A DNA stretch of 64,000 bases from Piper betle (taxonomy: Eukaryota; Streptophyta; Magnoliopsida; Piperales; Piperaceae), in the NCBI GenBank assembly GCA_033002965.1, contig JAURVB010014082.1:186001-250000 (forward strand). Reading direction: 5' to 3'. The notes under the pieces are model-generated. The model was given only the letters and a program-made list of their open reading frames with translations, did no database searches and had not been told where the DNA came from. The position numbers and the translations under genes were made by a program. Below are positions 48,901 through 61,958 of this stretch, in pieces (position 1 is the stretch's first letter; the number at the start of each line of letters is the position of its first letter).

Positions 48901-49871
48901 AGAGATTCGTGAATAAGTTGAGCCAATTATGACAAAAAAGAAAATTATTTGTAATTTATAAGCTATTTTTCCATCTGCTGCTAACCCCCCTCCACATGTT
49001 TTTTTCCCCATTACATGAGTATTAATACTAATCATGTACAAAATGTGAGAATGAAAACCTTGGTAATCATCAACTGTGATAGTCCGAGCCGAAAGTCCTG
49101 CATCGTTACAAAAGATATATAAGCCAGACATACATATACATACATGATTCAAAACACACTTCTTAACACAAATTTTTTCATGGTAAATCAAAGCACAATG
49201 TATTCTATAAACCAATATTGTTTTTAGCTGGTAAAGTAAACACTTTCATGTAACAATTAGCCACAATTTGTAATGCATAATATGTTTGGCTGCTTGTTTC
49301 CGGACTGAACTACAAAGAGCCTTTGAATTTGCTATCGATGCCATGTTTTTTAAGTTGTTGACATTGTAAATTGTCTGTAAATGACGTCAACATAGTCAAA
49401 TTATACCTATCAGTTAGTTTAAAAAATGTACTCATATCCTCTACTTACTATTAGCTGAAATTTTCAAGTAATTCACTACCATCACGATTACTAACAAAAT
49501 TATGAAACCCACGGTTCAGTTTCCACATACATCAACCATTTCACAAGATCCAACATAGATAAAAAGAACCATCCTTCCTACCACCAAAGTCAACTACTTT
49601 CGTAGGCAATCGACCAACACAAGCACAGAAAACGTTACCGAAATCAAAAGATAAACAATGATAAATCAGAACATAAACAAGGACTCCGTTAAAAATAAAA
49701 AAGCAGGAGAGTTAATCAAACAGCACCGTGGGAGAGGCTGGTGTAGTCGCTCGATTTGCAGTAACCGCAGGAGCTCTTCCTGCGGCCATGGTCGATGACG
49801 ACGCTGGCCACGGCCGCGCTGCCGGCGCCGGTCCGGCTGCTGCTCGCCTCGCCGGCAACCTTCTCCGCCAT
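45985..49871 (-). CDS. ATE1: Arginyl-tRNA--protein transferase (ATE)
   Basis: Transfers arginine from Arg-tRNA to N-terminal Asp, Glu or oxidised Cys, priming proteins for the Arg/N-degron pathway. Exons in coding order: 49871-49727, 49097-49059, 48887-48737, 48614-47437, 47342-47015, 46110-45985. N-terminal ATE_N domain with the Cys motif SSCGYCKSSDYTSLSHG and LSARTITVDDYQ, LLDRGWRRSGSFLYKPEMER, SCCKSYTIRLKADDF. ATE_C domain with RSCFDPEEYELYRKYQIKVH, FLVDSPINFVPPTG, PCGFGSFHQQYIIDGKLIAV, LSSKYMFWDPDLAFLSLGKY, YYYLGYYIHSCSKMRYKAAY. Acidic insert DEDMDDRIESFADEDVEMEA and C-terminus ending RMIYSLG. In the large exon the upstream frame (to SVPHGKR) and downstream frame (NLFTKPSSIKRN) are offset by one missing base at about 47950-47990; with it, 655 aa. 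Otherwise fully intact. Which of the ATE1/ATE2-type paralogues this is cannot be told. Confidence 0.95.
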
Positions 49872-50340
49872 TTTCTCGGATCGGCGGCTGGCTTCGTTTT
49901 CAAGTTGGGGAGGGAGATAAAAACAATAATGGGGCGGGGGTGGCCCTCGGTCGGACAAACATGGCTTGTTTATCGGACAGACGTGGCTTGTCATCGGACA
50001 GACCAAATGGTTCGGACACAATTGGGAATGTGCCGACCAACTTTGGCGGTGAAGTGTTAGCTATGACGCCTAATAAGATAATTGATATGAAAAGTAAAAT
50101 AATTATAATTTAACACTAATAATAAACAAATATTATTATTAGGTATGCTCGCTCTTTGGTTTGTTCGTTGGTTACTTAAGTGTGTTCCTAAGCACTCTTA
50201 ATATCAATTAGTACAAAACCCTTAATAACTATTCTTTTGGTATCTTGGTTAAGGACGAGTTTGAGTGCAAGCTCCGGGGTTGTAATGCAAGTTTAACCCT
50301 TTTAAAGAAAATATCACTAATGTTTAAGTTGTACTAATGA
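49872..50340. other. Upstream region of ATE gene
   Basis: Contains the ATE 5' leader on the minus strand and, near 49950-50020, three short direct repeats of a CGGACAGAC-type unit (TCGGACAAACATGGCTTGT, TCGGACAGACGTGGCTTGT, TCGGACAGACCAAATGGTT). No additional gene. Confidence 0.45.
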
Positions 50341-50354
50341 GCTTACTTATGTTT

Positions 50355-50900
50355 GGGATAGGGCATGAGCCTAGTCGAATTGAGTTTCGCCTAATTCAAA
50401 CTTGATTTATTTGATAAACGAATAGAGTTTAAAATTATATGGTTTTGAGTCTAAGTTATTTTAGTTTGAGTTTTAGTCGAGCTTTATCGAGTTTGAATCA
50501 AGCTTCGGTCTTGTTCGAGTTTCATCCCTATAAATTTGAAGATCTAGTTTTTCTCTATAATGCAATTTTTTTGTAAAAATATAAATGATATTTTTTCATA
50601 ATTAATATTCATATAATAACTATTAAATTAATTTGATTTAATTTTTTATGCCAAATTATCATTTTTAATGTTATATTATTCATGTATTGTGAAAGAAATT
50701 TTTTTAAAAAGTTTATATTAAACATCAAGTCGATTCAAACCGAGTTGTGAGCCGAATCGAGTTTTTGAAGTCAAGTTTGATATTACTTGAAACCAACTCT
50801 ATTATAATACAGTCGAATCAATTATTTTAAGGTCAAGTTTTGAATTAAATTTAAAATTAATCAAATTCGATTCAAATCAAGTAGATTCACAAAAAATTGG
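50355..50900. repeat. Degenerate hAT/MITE-like repeat
   Basis: Blocks rich in TTGAGTTT, GTCGAGCTT and TTCGAGTTT strings occur at 50365-50530 and again at 50720-50890. The first block is bounded by ATAGGGCATGAGCC and, in inverted orientation, ATAGGGATGAAACTCG. Resembles the terminal style of the MITE at 33115, but without a clean target duplication. Confidence 0.4.
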
Positions 50901-51940
50901 GAGCTAGCTTGTCTGGTGCCTACCACTACTTGCGTTAATTGGAAGAGAACATCCCTACATTGGCCTTTAAAATTGCCCCATCAACGAGCTAAAGATAAAA
51001 ACATCAACATTATAGTAAAGACCAATTTTCAAGTTATTATGGATTGCATAAGACGGGCATTATCCATCAATTATTTTTCTCAATTGTCGAAATTGATGAA
51101 AATTTCTACATATTTGATGAATATATTGTATTTCCTCGATTGTGCTCAACTTAATCACCATTTAGATTTGAAGTGTTATTTTTGTTGATAGTATTTTTAT
51201 TCAAATGTAATTTATATACGGTTAGATCCCTCTAATTAATGCTTGCTAAGGGCTCTAAAAATAAAAAAATAATATTTCATAAGATGTTACCGTTAATTTT
51301 AATTGTAAGACCTAAAAATAATAAGAGAAAAATTATAAATAATTGTACTATTTTTTAAAATAATAAAAATATCATAAAAATATTTAATGGGCAAGTGATT
51401 TGCTTGAACTTGAGTGAACTTTATACTCATATTGGTTGCAAGGCCTTTTAATTAATTATTACTCTTATAAATATAAATAAACTTTCTCCATAGCCAACTT
51501 GGGTAGACGTTTTCTCTTGTGAATGTTCTGTAATTATAATTATTACGAGTCTCGAACGTGACAATTTTTTTTTTGATAAAATGATGTGTGACTTAGCACT
51601 GAAGGACATATTACCCATTGAAAATAAAAAATGACAAAATCAATATTTCATATATTATGATTATTATTTTTATTTGTTTTCACGTTTAATTATTTTTAGA
51701 AACGTGATGGTTAATTTTTCATGTATTTTTTTCAAGACACATGTTTGTCGTGTTTTTTCTTTTCAAAGCAGACATTTCTCTTGTATTAAACGAGCCATTT
51801 TATTGCTTTTTTTATTTATTTAAAAAAACATTTCATTCATAGTAATTTTTGTTGGCCGCCTGTGAGGGCCCATTCACCGTCCTGGCCCCACATTAATGAT
51901 ACGAAAGGTCTTTTCGTCTTTTCGGTAAAGAAATGATGAC
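50901..51940. other. AT-rich spacer
   Basis: No gene, RNA gene or element end is recognisable. Open frames here are short and AT-driven. Confidence 0.4.
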
Positions 51941-51960
51941 CCAAAAACATCTCTCCCGTT

Positions 51961-51990
51961 CACGTGTCCACAAAGTTGACAGTGACGTCA
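51961..51990. promoter_or_regulatory. Promoter-like cluster: G-box/ABRE and CRE palindrome
   Basis: CACGTGTC (51961-51968, G-box and ABRE-like ACGTGTC) lies 14 bp from the palindrome TGACGTCA (51983-51990), both classical plant bZIP sites, in a locally GC-rich stretch that continues to about 52090. No recognisable coding start follows. Confidence 0.45.
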
Positions 51991-52534
51991 CCACGATTCG
52001 AAATTGTTCGGAGTCGCTTCTCGAATATAAATCGAAGCCGTCGATCAGAGGATGCTTCCCCCGCCGATCAGATCGGACGGTCTATATCACCCTAAAATCG
52101 AGTAAATTTGAATTTTTTTAATAGTATTTTCAGTTGCCACGTACAGCCCTTGTCAGCAGGAATCGCATGTTCCAACTAAACCTTCATTGTTCACTTTATT
52201 TACCTAAACGCCATTACCATTTTTTATAGGATGCTGTTAATTGTTTTATATATATATATATACCAGATGTTAACTTTGTATAACTTTTCCTCGTGGATAA
52301 TTTGCTATTGAACAAGACCAAGGAGCAGCTGGATTTGATGAATAATCTTTTTATTAGTGGAAGTTTCACAGACAATAGTGTGATTGACAAACATGGTTGA
52401 ATTGTATTATAGCAAAAATTATAACTTTGTTCATGTGAATTTTTTTGCCTTGTTTTCACTCTGTTTCTCTTAGCTATTTTTAATTGGTGATGTTCTCTGA
52501 ATTGTTAATTGGTGAGTTCCTTTGGAGTTGTCAG

Positions 52535-52602
52535 GCTGTTAAGCTGTACATTCACAATTATCCTGATGGCTGCATTGCTGCATTGTGCATAAAGATATCA
52601 AG
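52535..52602 (+). other. Orphan exon-like segment
   Basis: A GC-balanced open segment bounded by an acceptor-like AG (GTTGTCAG) and a donor-like AAGGTAAAT encodes LYIHNYPDGCIAALCIKIS with no stop. I do not recognise the family. It may be a leftover exon of a lost gene downstream of the promoter-like cluster at 51961, or chance. Confidence 0.3.
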
Positions 52603-55000
52603 GTAAATTTCATTACAAATGGTTTTGTGAAAAAAATTGCAGGTCGTGTTGGTGTGTAGCTAACTAAATTTTCTATCTACATGGTTGAAGTTCTAAGTGA
52701 CTAAGCTACGAAAATGAATATGACGAATAAACAAGTTGCTTTCTGTTATTGCTTAAGCTTAGAAGAGGCATTCAATCTCACCCTCAACCTCGCTCAATCC
52801 TACACAATAAATAAGTAGCAGCAGCCAACCATGGGACAAAACCTGCCAATAACACATATTAAAATTAAATGATCTCCCATTACTCACAAAAGCTGCTGCC
52901 TAGTAATTTCAAGCAATAAAACAAGCTCAACTATCAAACAATTGAAATTACATCCCACCAAAAAACAATCTGAACAGAATACAAATTGCATTAAACAATG
53001 ATCATACAAACAAAACCTTCTAATTGCAAACATGCCAACATCACATTCCAAACACAGGCAATAAAATACTTTAATAACGAATTGCATACAAATCTATCAA
53101 ACATCAACCTAATTGCACACAAAATTTTGTATTACAATACTTACATTCGACCAAAAACCACATGAAAAAATCATTTTTTAACTTTACTCTTTTTAATTTT
53201 ACAATGATGGAGGTGGCCTTGGGTGGGAATGGGGAGGGAGATTGAAGTTGATGGAATTGATGTTGCATTTCATGGCTTCTATAATCTGGGCCGTTCTTTG
53301 TAATTGAATAGCCAATAAAACATTCTAGCATAGGAATAATTTTATGTTTTTTTGCCTTTGGCTGAGGAAAACATTACCCTTTTTTAATCGACAGGGTTGT
53401 TTTCGAATTTATTTTGACATTTTAGGTGGTTTGTCTATCTTCTACATAAAGCCTATAACTTCAATGAAGTTTCTAGAGATTTTGAAGCCACGACAACATT
53501 AAATTTAAAGAGGTACTTTTATTGCATATGATTATCTAAATAATTTATTAAATCCAATCCCAAAATCATCACTTTAAGTCCCCCATAAACATGAACAACC
53601 ATTTTTAAAAACTATATGGATAATGTCATTATGAGATGAACAAATACATTTTCACGTAATATAGAGTTGAACCGCATAGACCGGAATTCTGCATTAAACC
53701 AAGGGAAATTACAATTATTATGATTGTTATTATTTTTATTTATTTGTGAGCAAATCACTAATATTTAAGCGGTCATAACTTATACAAGAGAAATAGTTTT
53801 AAACTATCATAAACTTTTGTACATGTAATTTTATTATATTTAAAAAAATCCATTATATACCGACCATTTGGACTTCCAATAAGAATTTTTCTCATAACAT
53901 TATAATTATAAAAAATCTATATGTTTTGACTAATGGGAAAAAAATGATATGTTGGTACATGCAACCTTTCTAAATAAATAAACCGACAAATCAGACAAAT
54001 CACGGAAAACTCTGCCTGGAGCTAAAAAGAAAACTATTGCATTGACAAATTTAAAACACCAAGTCGTTCCAGAAAATAATTACAAAACCAAACTGGTAGA
54101 CTGTTTGGCTGAATAATTTATCAAAAGGTTGAGCCAAGAGGCTTGACTTTCACACTTAGGTTGTTGGATCATTTAATATGTCTTTTTATTTTTTAAAAAA
54201 TAAGTTTGGTACTCTAATAGCTTGTAAATATTTAAAGAAAGGTATATGAATTGACACCGATAATAATATCGTGTGGACTTGCACTAGTAGATGAATTGAG
54301 GCCCATAACAAACAACTCTATCTGTTTTAATACAAACTGCTTGCCTTTTCTCGTGGTCCAATTATAATTTATTATTAGTGTGACTTTTGACATCATTTTT
54401 ATTTGCTACAGTTGAAACAAGCATATACAAAATAATCATTCTAACAGTAATTAGAAGAAAGGTGAACATTTTCACAAGGGGATTGAAGTTGCTCCAAAAG
54501 TTCGAGATTCTATTTTCAATCCTAATAATTTATTTTTAATTTCAAATTTTGGGAAGTATTTTAAATTTTAAATTTTATAAACCTATTTTTCAATAAAGTA
54601 GAACACTCACCTCAATTTACCTAATGTTTCATTGATCAAACCATATTTTTAATATTCAATTTAGTTCATTGAGAACTCGAACCGTCCTAACGACCACCTT
54701 ACCTGACTTTAAAATTTCAGTGATCTATTCATATTTTTAATATTGATTTGATTCATCAAAAATCCAAACGACCAAATGCTCAACCATACCAAACCCTAAA
54801 ATTCTGTCGACCAATTTACATTATTAAAATTGACCGACAAAATGTTAAAATACTTTAAATTTTAAATCTTAAATTTTAAACCCTCAAGCCCGTTAAACAC
54901 TTTTATCTATAATTAAAATTTACTATTTTCCTGCCCTGGAGGAGAGCCGTGTGGGTAGTGGCAGAGACGAAATTAGTGTAAAAAACAAGGGCAATCGTGG
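52603..55000. other. AT-rich spacer
   Basis: No gene or RNA gene identified. Open frames are short and AT-driven, for example a minus-strand frame at 53104-53331 without recognisable domain. A few ATTTTAAAT/TTTAAATTT low-complexity strings occur near 54540-54580 and 54840-54880. Confidence 0.45.
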
Positions 55001-55703
55001 ACAAGTTGAGCTTGCTTGTTGAGTAGTGAAAGAAAAGAGGAACAGAGCGAAGTAAGCATCGCCTTTTCGCCGTCATCACAAAATCCCAAATTCGTGGCTT
55101 CCACGCCATTAAACCTCCGATCAAGCTCCCACCTTTCACCCCCACCCTACCCCCTCGCCGGCGGAGCAGTGGCCGTAGAGGAGACTTGCGAGGGAACCGC
55201 GCCCTTTCTCTTCCCTGGCAGTTTTTTTGTTCTTTTTGGGCGGGAAAAGAGCCGCATTCGGGCGTTTTCCGGCGAGGAATCCGGCGGCGGCGGGGAAGGT
55301 CTGCACATTTAGCGCGGCGAGGTGTTGGCTTTTGGGGAGCTTCATAAAGTTGCCGTTTTGGCCTTTTTGATTTAGGGGAGGTTTGTGGGGTTGGAGCTGG
55401 TTGGGTATGCCTTCTGATTCGCTATTTTTGGTCTTTTCGGATCGGCTTTTAGTAATTGCGGATTGAACTGCAAGAGCTGGCTCACTGGTTTTGCTTTGAT
55501 CGGTGGTTTTGCATCGGAAAGTTGCTGTGATTGGTGCTTGGTGCGACCTTTTTCCATCTATGGTAATGACGGATATCTTGTTGTAAAAGCTCTTGCTTTG
55601 CTCGTGTAACTCCAGTTTCAGCCGGGGAAGTTTCAGATCTGGCTTTCTGTTCGGTGGGCGGTCTTCGTGCGTTGTTCTCAGGTGATTTTGCTTGGGAGTT
55701 GCT
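55001..55703 (+). promoter_or_regulatory. 5' leader/promoter region of BPP-like gene
   Basis: Sharp switch from AT-rich spacer to GC-rich sequence (about 55070-55330) then a T/G-rich leader running to the ATG at 55704. The frames open here on both strands have no recognisable domain and are taken as leader sequence. Transcription start not determined. Confidence 0.45.
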
Positions 55704-58700
55704 ATGAATCGCAGTTTTAGGATGCAAGAGCAGCAAATGGTACAGGCGTCTCTGCAACAGAGGAAAGGGAGGAGCTTGGGGTCGGCGATGAAGGAGAAGG
55801 AGGAGGAGCTGGCTTTGTTCCTCGAAATGCGGAAACGAGAAAAGGAGCGCAGTAGCATGCTGCTTCTTCAAAGTCCCGACGAGCTCGAGACTCCTTTGGG
55901 TATGGTTTTATTTTGTTTGGCGAGTTCAACTTTGTCATTTATTACTAATAAAATTTTGAGGTATAACGTAGAAGAAGATGCAAAGAGTTATTTTGTTTTT
56001 TGTTTTTTGGTTGCTGTTGTATGATTGCAGCTATTACGCTTGTTAGAACTCAAAAGCTTATATTTATGTATGTTGTTCATTTTGCGGTAGTTGTGGGTTG
56101 TGACATGCATGTCAGTGCATTCAGCCGTTTCTCATAATATGTGTGCTTTTCTGATGTATTTTGGCGTTTCAGCTCCCCATGTTGGTATATTGTACAATAT
56201 TTATCTGATGGAATTAATTTAGTTAGTGGCTGCGAACAACATTTTTACACAATTCAGTGGGCTGCCGCTCAATTGGTCGCTGCCCTCTCATTCGTTTTTC
56301 TCCTTTGATTGAAATTGAAAATAGGATAATCGGAGATTTGTATTTTCGTTCAGTAAGTAACATAGTATGTTTGACTGTTTAACTTTCCTAATAGCTCTGC
56401 AGTAGTTTCTATTTTTTGTTTGTGTTGCTTTCTGTTGTTTGGGCTTGTATGGGACTCGATCAGTTGTGCAATCTGAATGAGCTTATTTGGAGATGTTACT
56501 TACCAGGTTTTGTTCTGTGATAAATGATTTCCTGTAAGGACATGTCCGATTGCTTATCTATGTAGGGTCAAAAGTTGGTAGTTCTCCCTTATTCAAGATC
56601 ACATCACCTCCCCAGCGGAAAACAGCAGCTGATGAATTTCTAAATTCCGAGGGCGAGAAAAATGACTATGACTGGTATCATGTTTCATAATCCTTTTCTG
56701 CTCCCTGTATTCTCTAGAACTATCTTAAGTATTACTTAGATATTTAAAAACATTCTCTCAGGGAACAAGCATCTTTTTCTCTTTTTGTTATATCTTTTTT
56801 TCTGGATTACCCTAAAGCTTAGAATATTCTAAGATGGAAAAGAGTGCATGACTTGAGGTTTACATGGGAAAGGACTAATGGCTCCAATTTTGTTGGACAA
56901 ATATATTATGTGTATGACCTTACAGCTTGTATTGAGCGATAGGATGCAAGTATTCTGTTTTTAAAAGAATTTTCAGTTTTAAAATGGTTTGTACAAATAT
57001 ATTGTTTTTAAGGAACTTATGGTTTTTAAAAAGATTGAACTGCTGATAATCTGGAAGGTTTGTTGCTTCTTTGCTTTAAGAAATTTGAGCGATTTCTTTG
57101 TTTCATATAGGATCATATTTCTAGAGAGCTACGCAATGGGATGCTTTATCCGGTTACAGTTTGAATCTCCTTGCCTTATTCCTCCAATTCACACTTTTAG
57201 AAGTGTGTGCCTTTCATCTAGCTTAACATTTCAATGTATAATTTGTACAAAATAAGTATTAGAAAATGCAACAAAAAGTCTTCATTATATAACAAGATTA
57301 TATGTGTAGACTATTATACAATTCTAAATTGAGGTGGTATATAATATTATGTATTACATTATCTGGTTGATAGTTGTAAACTTCTCATTTTTCTTTACAG
57401 ATTCTCAAAACTACCACCTTCAAAAATAAGGTCTAAATAAGATTATTTGACTGATAAAAATCTTCTATTCTTTGTAGGCTTCTTACTCCACCTGGTACAC
57501 CACTTTTCCCATCCTTGGATACAGAATCAAATAAAGTTACCGTTATGAGTCAAATAGGAACTCCAAAGGTTCGCCAAGCTGCACTGAAATCAAGGGTGAG
57601 TGTTGTAATTTATGTGGTGACTAAATCGTGCTGTCATATGTCTCATCTTTCCTTTTCCTTTTGTGGCGTTATGCTTTAGTTTATCTAACATCCATGCCCC
57701 TCACTTTCAGTAGTATATCTTCTCTAGGATGTTTTTGGCTACTTCATACTGGTAATATTTGCTTAACCTCCGGCTATTTTGTGCAGCTATCAAATCCACA
57801 GCCAGAGCCTGCTTCCAGGGTAACTTCATTGCCCAGGCCAACATCCTCATCTGGTTTGCATTCAACTAATTCAGTCGTGCGAAGACCGTCATCATCAGGA
57901 GGCCCTGCTTCAGCTAAAACTTCCCGTTCATCAACACCAACAAGTCGACCTACGCTGCCTGCCACATCTAGATCTTCTCGATCTTCAACACCAACTTCAC
58001 GGCCTACTCTCCCTTCATCCAAAACTGCTTCTGGGGCAAAACCGACAACTTCTCTAGTTAAGCCATCCACAGGTCGGCCTAGGTCATCTACACCTACATC
58101 GCGACCAACTGTGCCTGCTACTAGATCTGCATCAAGGTCATCTACTCCAACAAGAAGGCCAGCAACTCCATCCAACACAACCACTGCGTCAGCTGCACCT
58201 GCTCGATCTTCCTCAGTTTCTAAAACTGCTCCTCCAAAAGTACTGTTCCAGCGCGAGGAATTTCTCCAACTGTGAAATCTAGACCATGGAAGCCATCAGA
58301 TATGCCTGGTTTCTCCCTTGATGCTCCGCCAAATCTAAGAACATCAATGCCTGAAAGGCCCTTTCAGCATCCAGGGGAAGGCCTGGAGCTCCTAGTTCCC
58401 GTTCATCTTCCATTGAGCCTGTTCCAAATGGTAGACCAAGAAGGCAATCCTGCTCTCCCTTAAGAGGACGTGCACCAAATGGAATAAAAAATGGGCCAGG
58501 TTCTTACTCCTCAACAACACTTGCACATTCAAATGGCAGCAAGAGTCCTAGTCCAGTTGTAATTGGCTCAAAGATGGTTGAAAGGGTCATAAATATGAGA
58601 AAGTTGCCTCCTCCTAAACGGGATGACCAGCAAAGTTTATCTAACAATCTAGCTGGTAAATCATCTTCATCTCCTGATAGCTCTGGATTTGGCAGGACTC

Positions 58701-59095
58701 TGTCAAAGAAATCACTTGACATGGCTCTAAGGCACATGGTACTTTTCCTTCAGTATTTCCCTTGGTAGTGTTACAAAACAAAAACTACATCTTTTTATTT
58801 TTTATATTTCTCTCTATTTTCTTATGTTATTTTCTTGGTTCAGGACATACGAAGCATTCCTGGTAGTTTACGTCCATTGATGGCAAATATCCCAGCTTCA
58901 TCCGTCTACAGTGTCAGATCAGGCCCCACTAGAAACAGAACTATAAGTGTTTCGGACTCTCCGCTTGCTACAAGCAGCAATTGCAGCTCAGAGCAGAGTG
59001 TTAGCAATCGTCTTCAATGTATGGAGGGATTTGAAACTGTAGATGACATAGGTAGCAGAGAGGCATTCTCTCCTCCCACTCAAGTCCACACCTGA
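55704..59095 (+). CDS. Basic Ser/Pro/Arg-rich protein, BPP / 'FLO11-like' plant family
   Basis: Low-complexity basic protein of the plant family annotated variously as flocculation FLO11-like, endochitinase A-like or Basic Proline-rich Protein; BPP members have been reported as microtubule-associated. Exons: 55704-55899, 56566-56674, 57478-57595, 57787-58738, 58844-59095, all GT-AG. N-terminus MNRSFRMQEQQMVQASLQQR and a charged helix (KEKEEELALFLEMRKREKER); conserved DYDWLLTPPGTPLFPSLD across exons 2-3; long region of repeated RSSTPTSRPT units; conserved PWKPSDMPGFSLDAPPNLRT; FGRTLSKKSLDMALRHMDIR near the C-terminus. Two single-base losses break exon 4: A4 at 58236-58239 and CCC at 58359-58361. 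Allowing for both, exon 4 keeps phase and the protein is about 542 aa. The C-terminal tail after IGSREAFSPP looks short, so the final exon may be incomplete. Confidence 0.88.
57940..58160 (+). repeat. In-gene SSTPTSRPT-type coding repeat
   Basis: About five degenerate copies of a nine-residue Ser/Thr/Pro/Arg unit (RSSTPTSRPTLP, RSSTPTSRPTVP, RSSTPTRRPATP) inside exon 4. This is typical of the family and a plausible source of length variation. Confidence 0.85.
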
Positions 59096-59724
59096 GGTGA
59101 TGATCAGTCTTTTTCCTTCTAACTATTATATCATCTTGCGGGCAATGCTAGGTTGCATCTTAAGGCAAGGTCTGTTATGAGGTAGTTTCGTTGCTAGCTA
59201 AAATGCGAGAATGAGGTTCGTTTTCTTCTCCATGCGAAGATTTAATTTTCCTCATATATGCTTGTAATGAAAGTACAATTCAATGCCATCAGCATCATCA
59301 ATGTTAGTATTATTGTATTAACAAAATGTACCATCTTATATGGGCGTATGTACTTGTGATGTTCTGGATGGTTGAAAATTTGTGATCCATTATCTTACAA
59401 GCAATGGTTTACACTGAAGTTTATCATGCAAATTATGTTTGTAGCTGGTTAAAAGTTGTACTTCCTTTCAAACTTGAGCATTTGTTTCGTCCTCCATGTT
59501 GGCTTCATATTAGTAGACATGTAGTCGGGTTATAAATTCGACGTGAGAACATTTTTGGAAATCCCTCTGGAAAGCAACAGATGCTGCATGGTATCTTCAA
59601 TTCATGAACTACTTATTGATGATGGAAAGAAATTTATTTGAGACAGCTCCATGTGTTTGATAGTCTTGTCCAGGAACCAGGGTTATGAAATTTATTAGAA
59701 GTTTGACAGATATAACTCGCAGAA
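59096..59724. other. 3' region of BPP-like gene
   Basis: Probable 3' UTR and spacer up to the LTR element. No coding exon recognised, though the possible missing C-terminal exon of the BPP-like protein would have to lie here. Confidence 0.4.
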
Positions 59725-61958
59725 TGTAACATCCTAAATTCGGTTCATGCTCGTGAGTCGAGCCAGCATGTTGCAGGCCTTATTTAAGTCATAACTCATG
59801 TGGATCTAATTTGGACGGCTTAAGATAAAGATACAACTCTCAATGCATGGATAATGTACAAAATCTTAACATGGTATTACATGAATGACATACAAATTAA
59901 AATACATATAAGGCAATTTCGATAAAAAATAATAAAAATATTAAAATATAACGGACAATTTTTCATAAAAATATAATTAGGGGTTACTATGTCAAATAGA
60001 CATATGTAAATATATATATAACCATGTCAAATATACATATGTAAATATATATATAACCATATATTAAACAATTTCATTTGTACAAAATACAAAGTCTCAC
60101 ATGACTGTAACTTATTTTAAACTTGGGTCTTAACCTACCACGCTTCCATTGCACAATTTATTTGTGCTTACATCATCTCATCATCTCTAAGCACTTAATT
60201 ACATCCTATCATCATATCTTAAGCATTTAATCACATCATACCTGTCTCAACATTTCATGTCACATTTTATGTCATTCTCAAGATAATAACATCATAACAA
60301 AAACATTAATTACTCTATAGACTGACATGTGTGCAAATGACATCATTGCTCCTCCGTCCAAGCTGGCTCCTCCAACTCGTGATTATTACTTACATATAGT
60401 ATAAAAATACATCAGTAACAAGTGTTACTGGTTCGGAAAATAAAATAACTATAACAAGTTGGCTATGAGAGCAAACTCACATATGAAATAAAACATCATA
60501 TACTCCACGTGAACACTCTGAAGGGCACTACTGAGGAGCCATTGGGCTGCAGACTCGGTAGCATCCCAAACTTACTGATCTACTGCTTACTGATGCCGCT
60601 CTCGGCATTTTCTTACTTTATTTTCTGGTCTCAAATCCTAAGCCCTCTCTTTACCTCCATATTTCTCTTGGCCTTGAGCACGAAGGCCGAGTACTCTCAG
60701 GCAGTCGCCTTTAGTACCCTTTGAACCACAAGTCTGGACATGCACTGTACTAAACAGTACCCGTAAACCTCCATATTCTCTGGGTGTGAGAACTCAAACG
60801 CGGAGTTGTTAGGATCCCTCGGGAATGAAATAGTCCGCTGGTACTAATCTAGAGCCTGCTTTGACTGTCACGGCATCCACTCATAGTACATGTAGTTGGT
60901 TTCTCAATCTCTCGTCTCACTGAAAACGCGAAAAGTGTATATATATATATAGAGGCTGGGTAGGGATTTATAAAATAGGCCCAAAGGCAACTTGTGGTGG
61001 ATCTTGTTTTCGAAATCATCCTCGAGGGGTTATTAATATGAAAATTTATTCGGCTAGATAACCTGAGTTAAGTGGGATTCGATAAAACGCTACTTAACCC
61101 GCCCTGCAGGCATTAAATCAAACATACAATAGAAGAGAGTAAAATAGAGTCGAGTCCTAAACGGACCTGGAGAAGCTCCAAGCGTGTCATCGCGCCTAAG
61201 TGGCATGCTCCTACTCTGTACCTACACATCAAAACTAACTACTAACGCCCGCTAACTAAATGACGCATCAAACGCAATGAACATCACACACAATTCAATC
61301 ATCAACATCAAACAATAGTTAAATAATCATAAATATAAATAATTCTAACTCATCCTATTCATACCAATTTTATTGTGTTTTTCAAGGTTACGTCCTGATC
61401 ACTTATCATGCTGAGACTTGATCTGCCTCATTAGATCACTTAACCCTCATTTTCAATTAATTGCATCATGCAATCATCATTTCATTCATGGTCATACATT
61501 TATCTTAACAACTAACCAATTCTAGCATGTTATGCTAACAATCATTATTAATTTATATAATCAAATCGGAGGTAATTATATCTCACATCGTCAGCAATCG
61601 TCGACGACTAGGGTTCTGTCACGCGTCTCAGAGCTCGAATTCGGCGCTCATCGGCGTCCGACGTTTGATCGGGATCGACTGGATGAACTGCTGTGAATTC
61701 CAGTGAATCTAATTTTCCAGCGGTTTCCCGGCAGGTTTTAGTAGTTTTCCGGTAGTTACCAGCGGTTTTCCGGCGATAGTCGCCGACGGCGTCTACTGGC
61801 CAGAAAGTGGTCATATGGGGTACCATTGGAACCGACTCAGCGAGCCCGATGCATCTACAATGTTGTCGTTGCCAACAAAGGTGGTGGCTCACCGGGAAAT
61901 GGCAAAAATAGGGCCAGGCAGCAATGGGTAGCTAGACCCGGCCGGCCTAGGCGGCGAT
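59725..61958. mobile_element. Long-LTR family, copy 2 (older, interrupted)
   Basis: Starts TGTAACATCCTAAATTCGG and follows the solo LTR at 28209 block by block (AGTTAGCAGC-type differences aside): CTCCTCCGTCCAAGCTGGCT, GAACACTCTGAAGGGCACTA, CTTGTGGTGGATCTTGTTTT, GGAGGTAATTATATCTCAC. It corresponds to about the first 2.2 kb of that LTR and is then cut at 61958 by the insertion of copy 3. It carries more transitions (C to T, G to A) than copies 1 and 3, in keeping with an older methylated element. Confidence 0.88.
59991..60060. repeat. Tandem duplication inside LTR copy 2
   Basis: The unit CATATGTAAATATATATATA with its flanks (TGTCAAATA before, ACCAT after) occurs twice in tandem here but once in the equivalent place of copies 1 and 3, so the duplication is private to this copy. 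Confidence 0.75.

Noticed and set aside
55136..55871. Long minus-strand ORFs (up to 240 codons) opposite the BPP-like leader and exon 1
   Set aside because: They lie antisense to a well supported exon and its GC-rich leader, with no recognisable domain; shadows.
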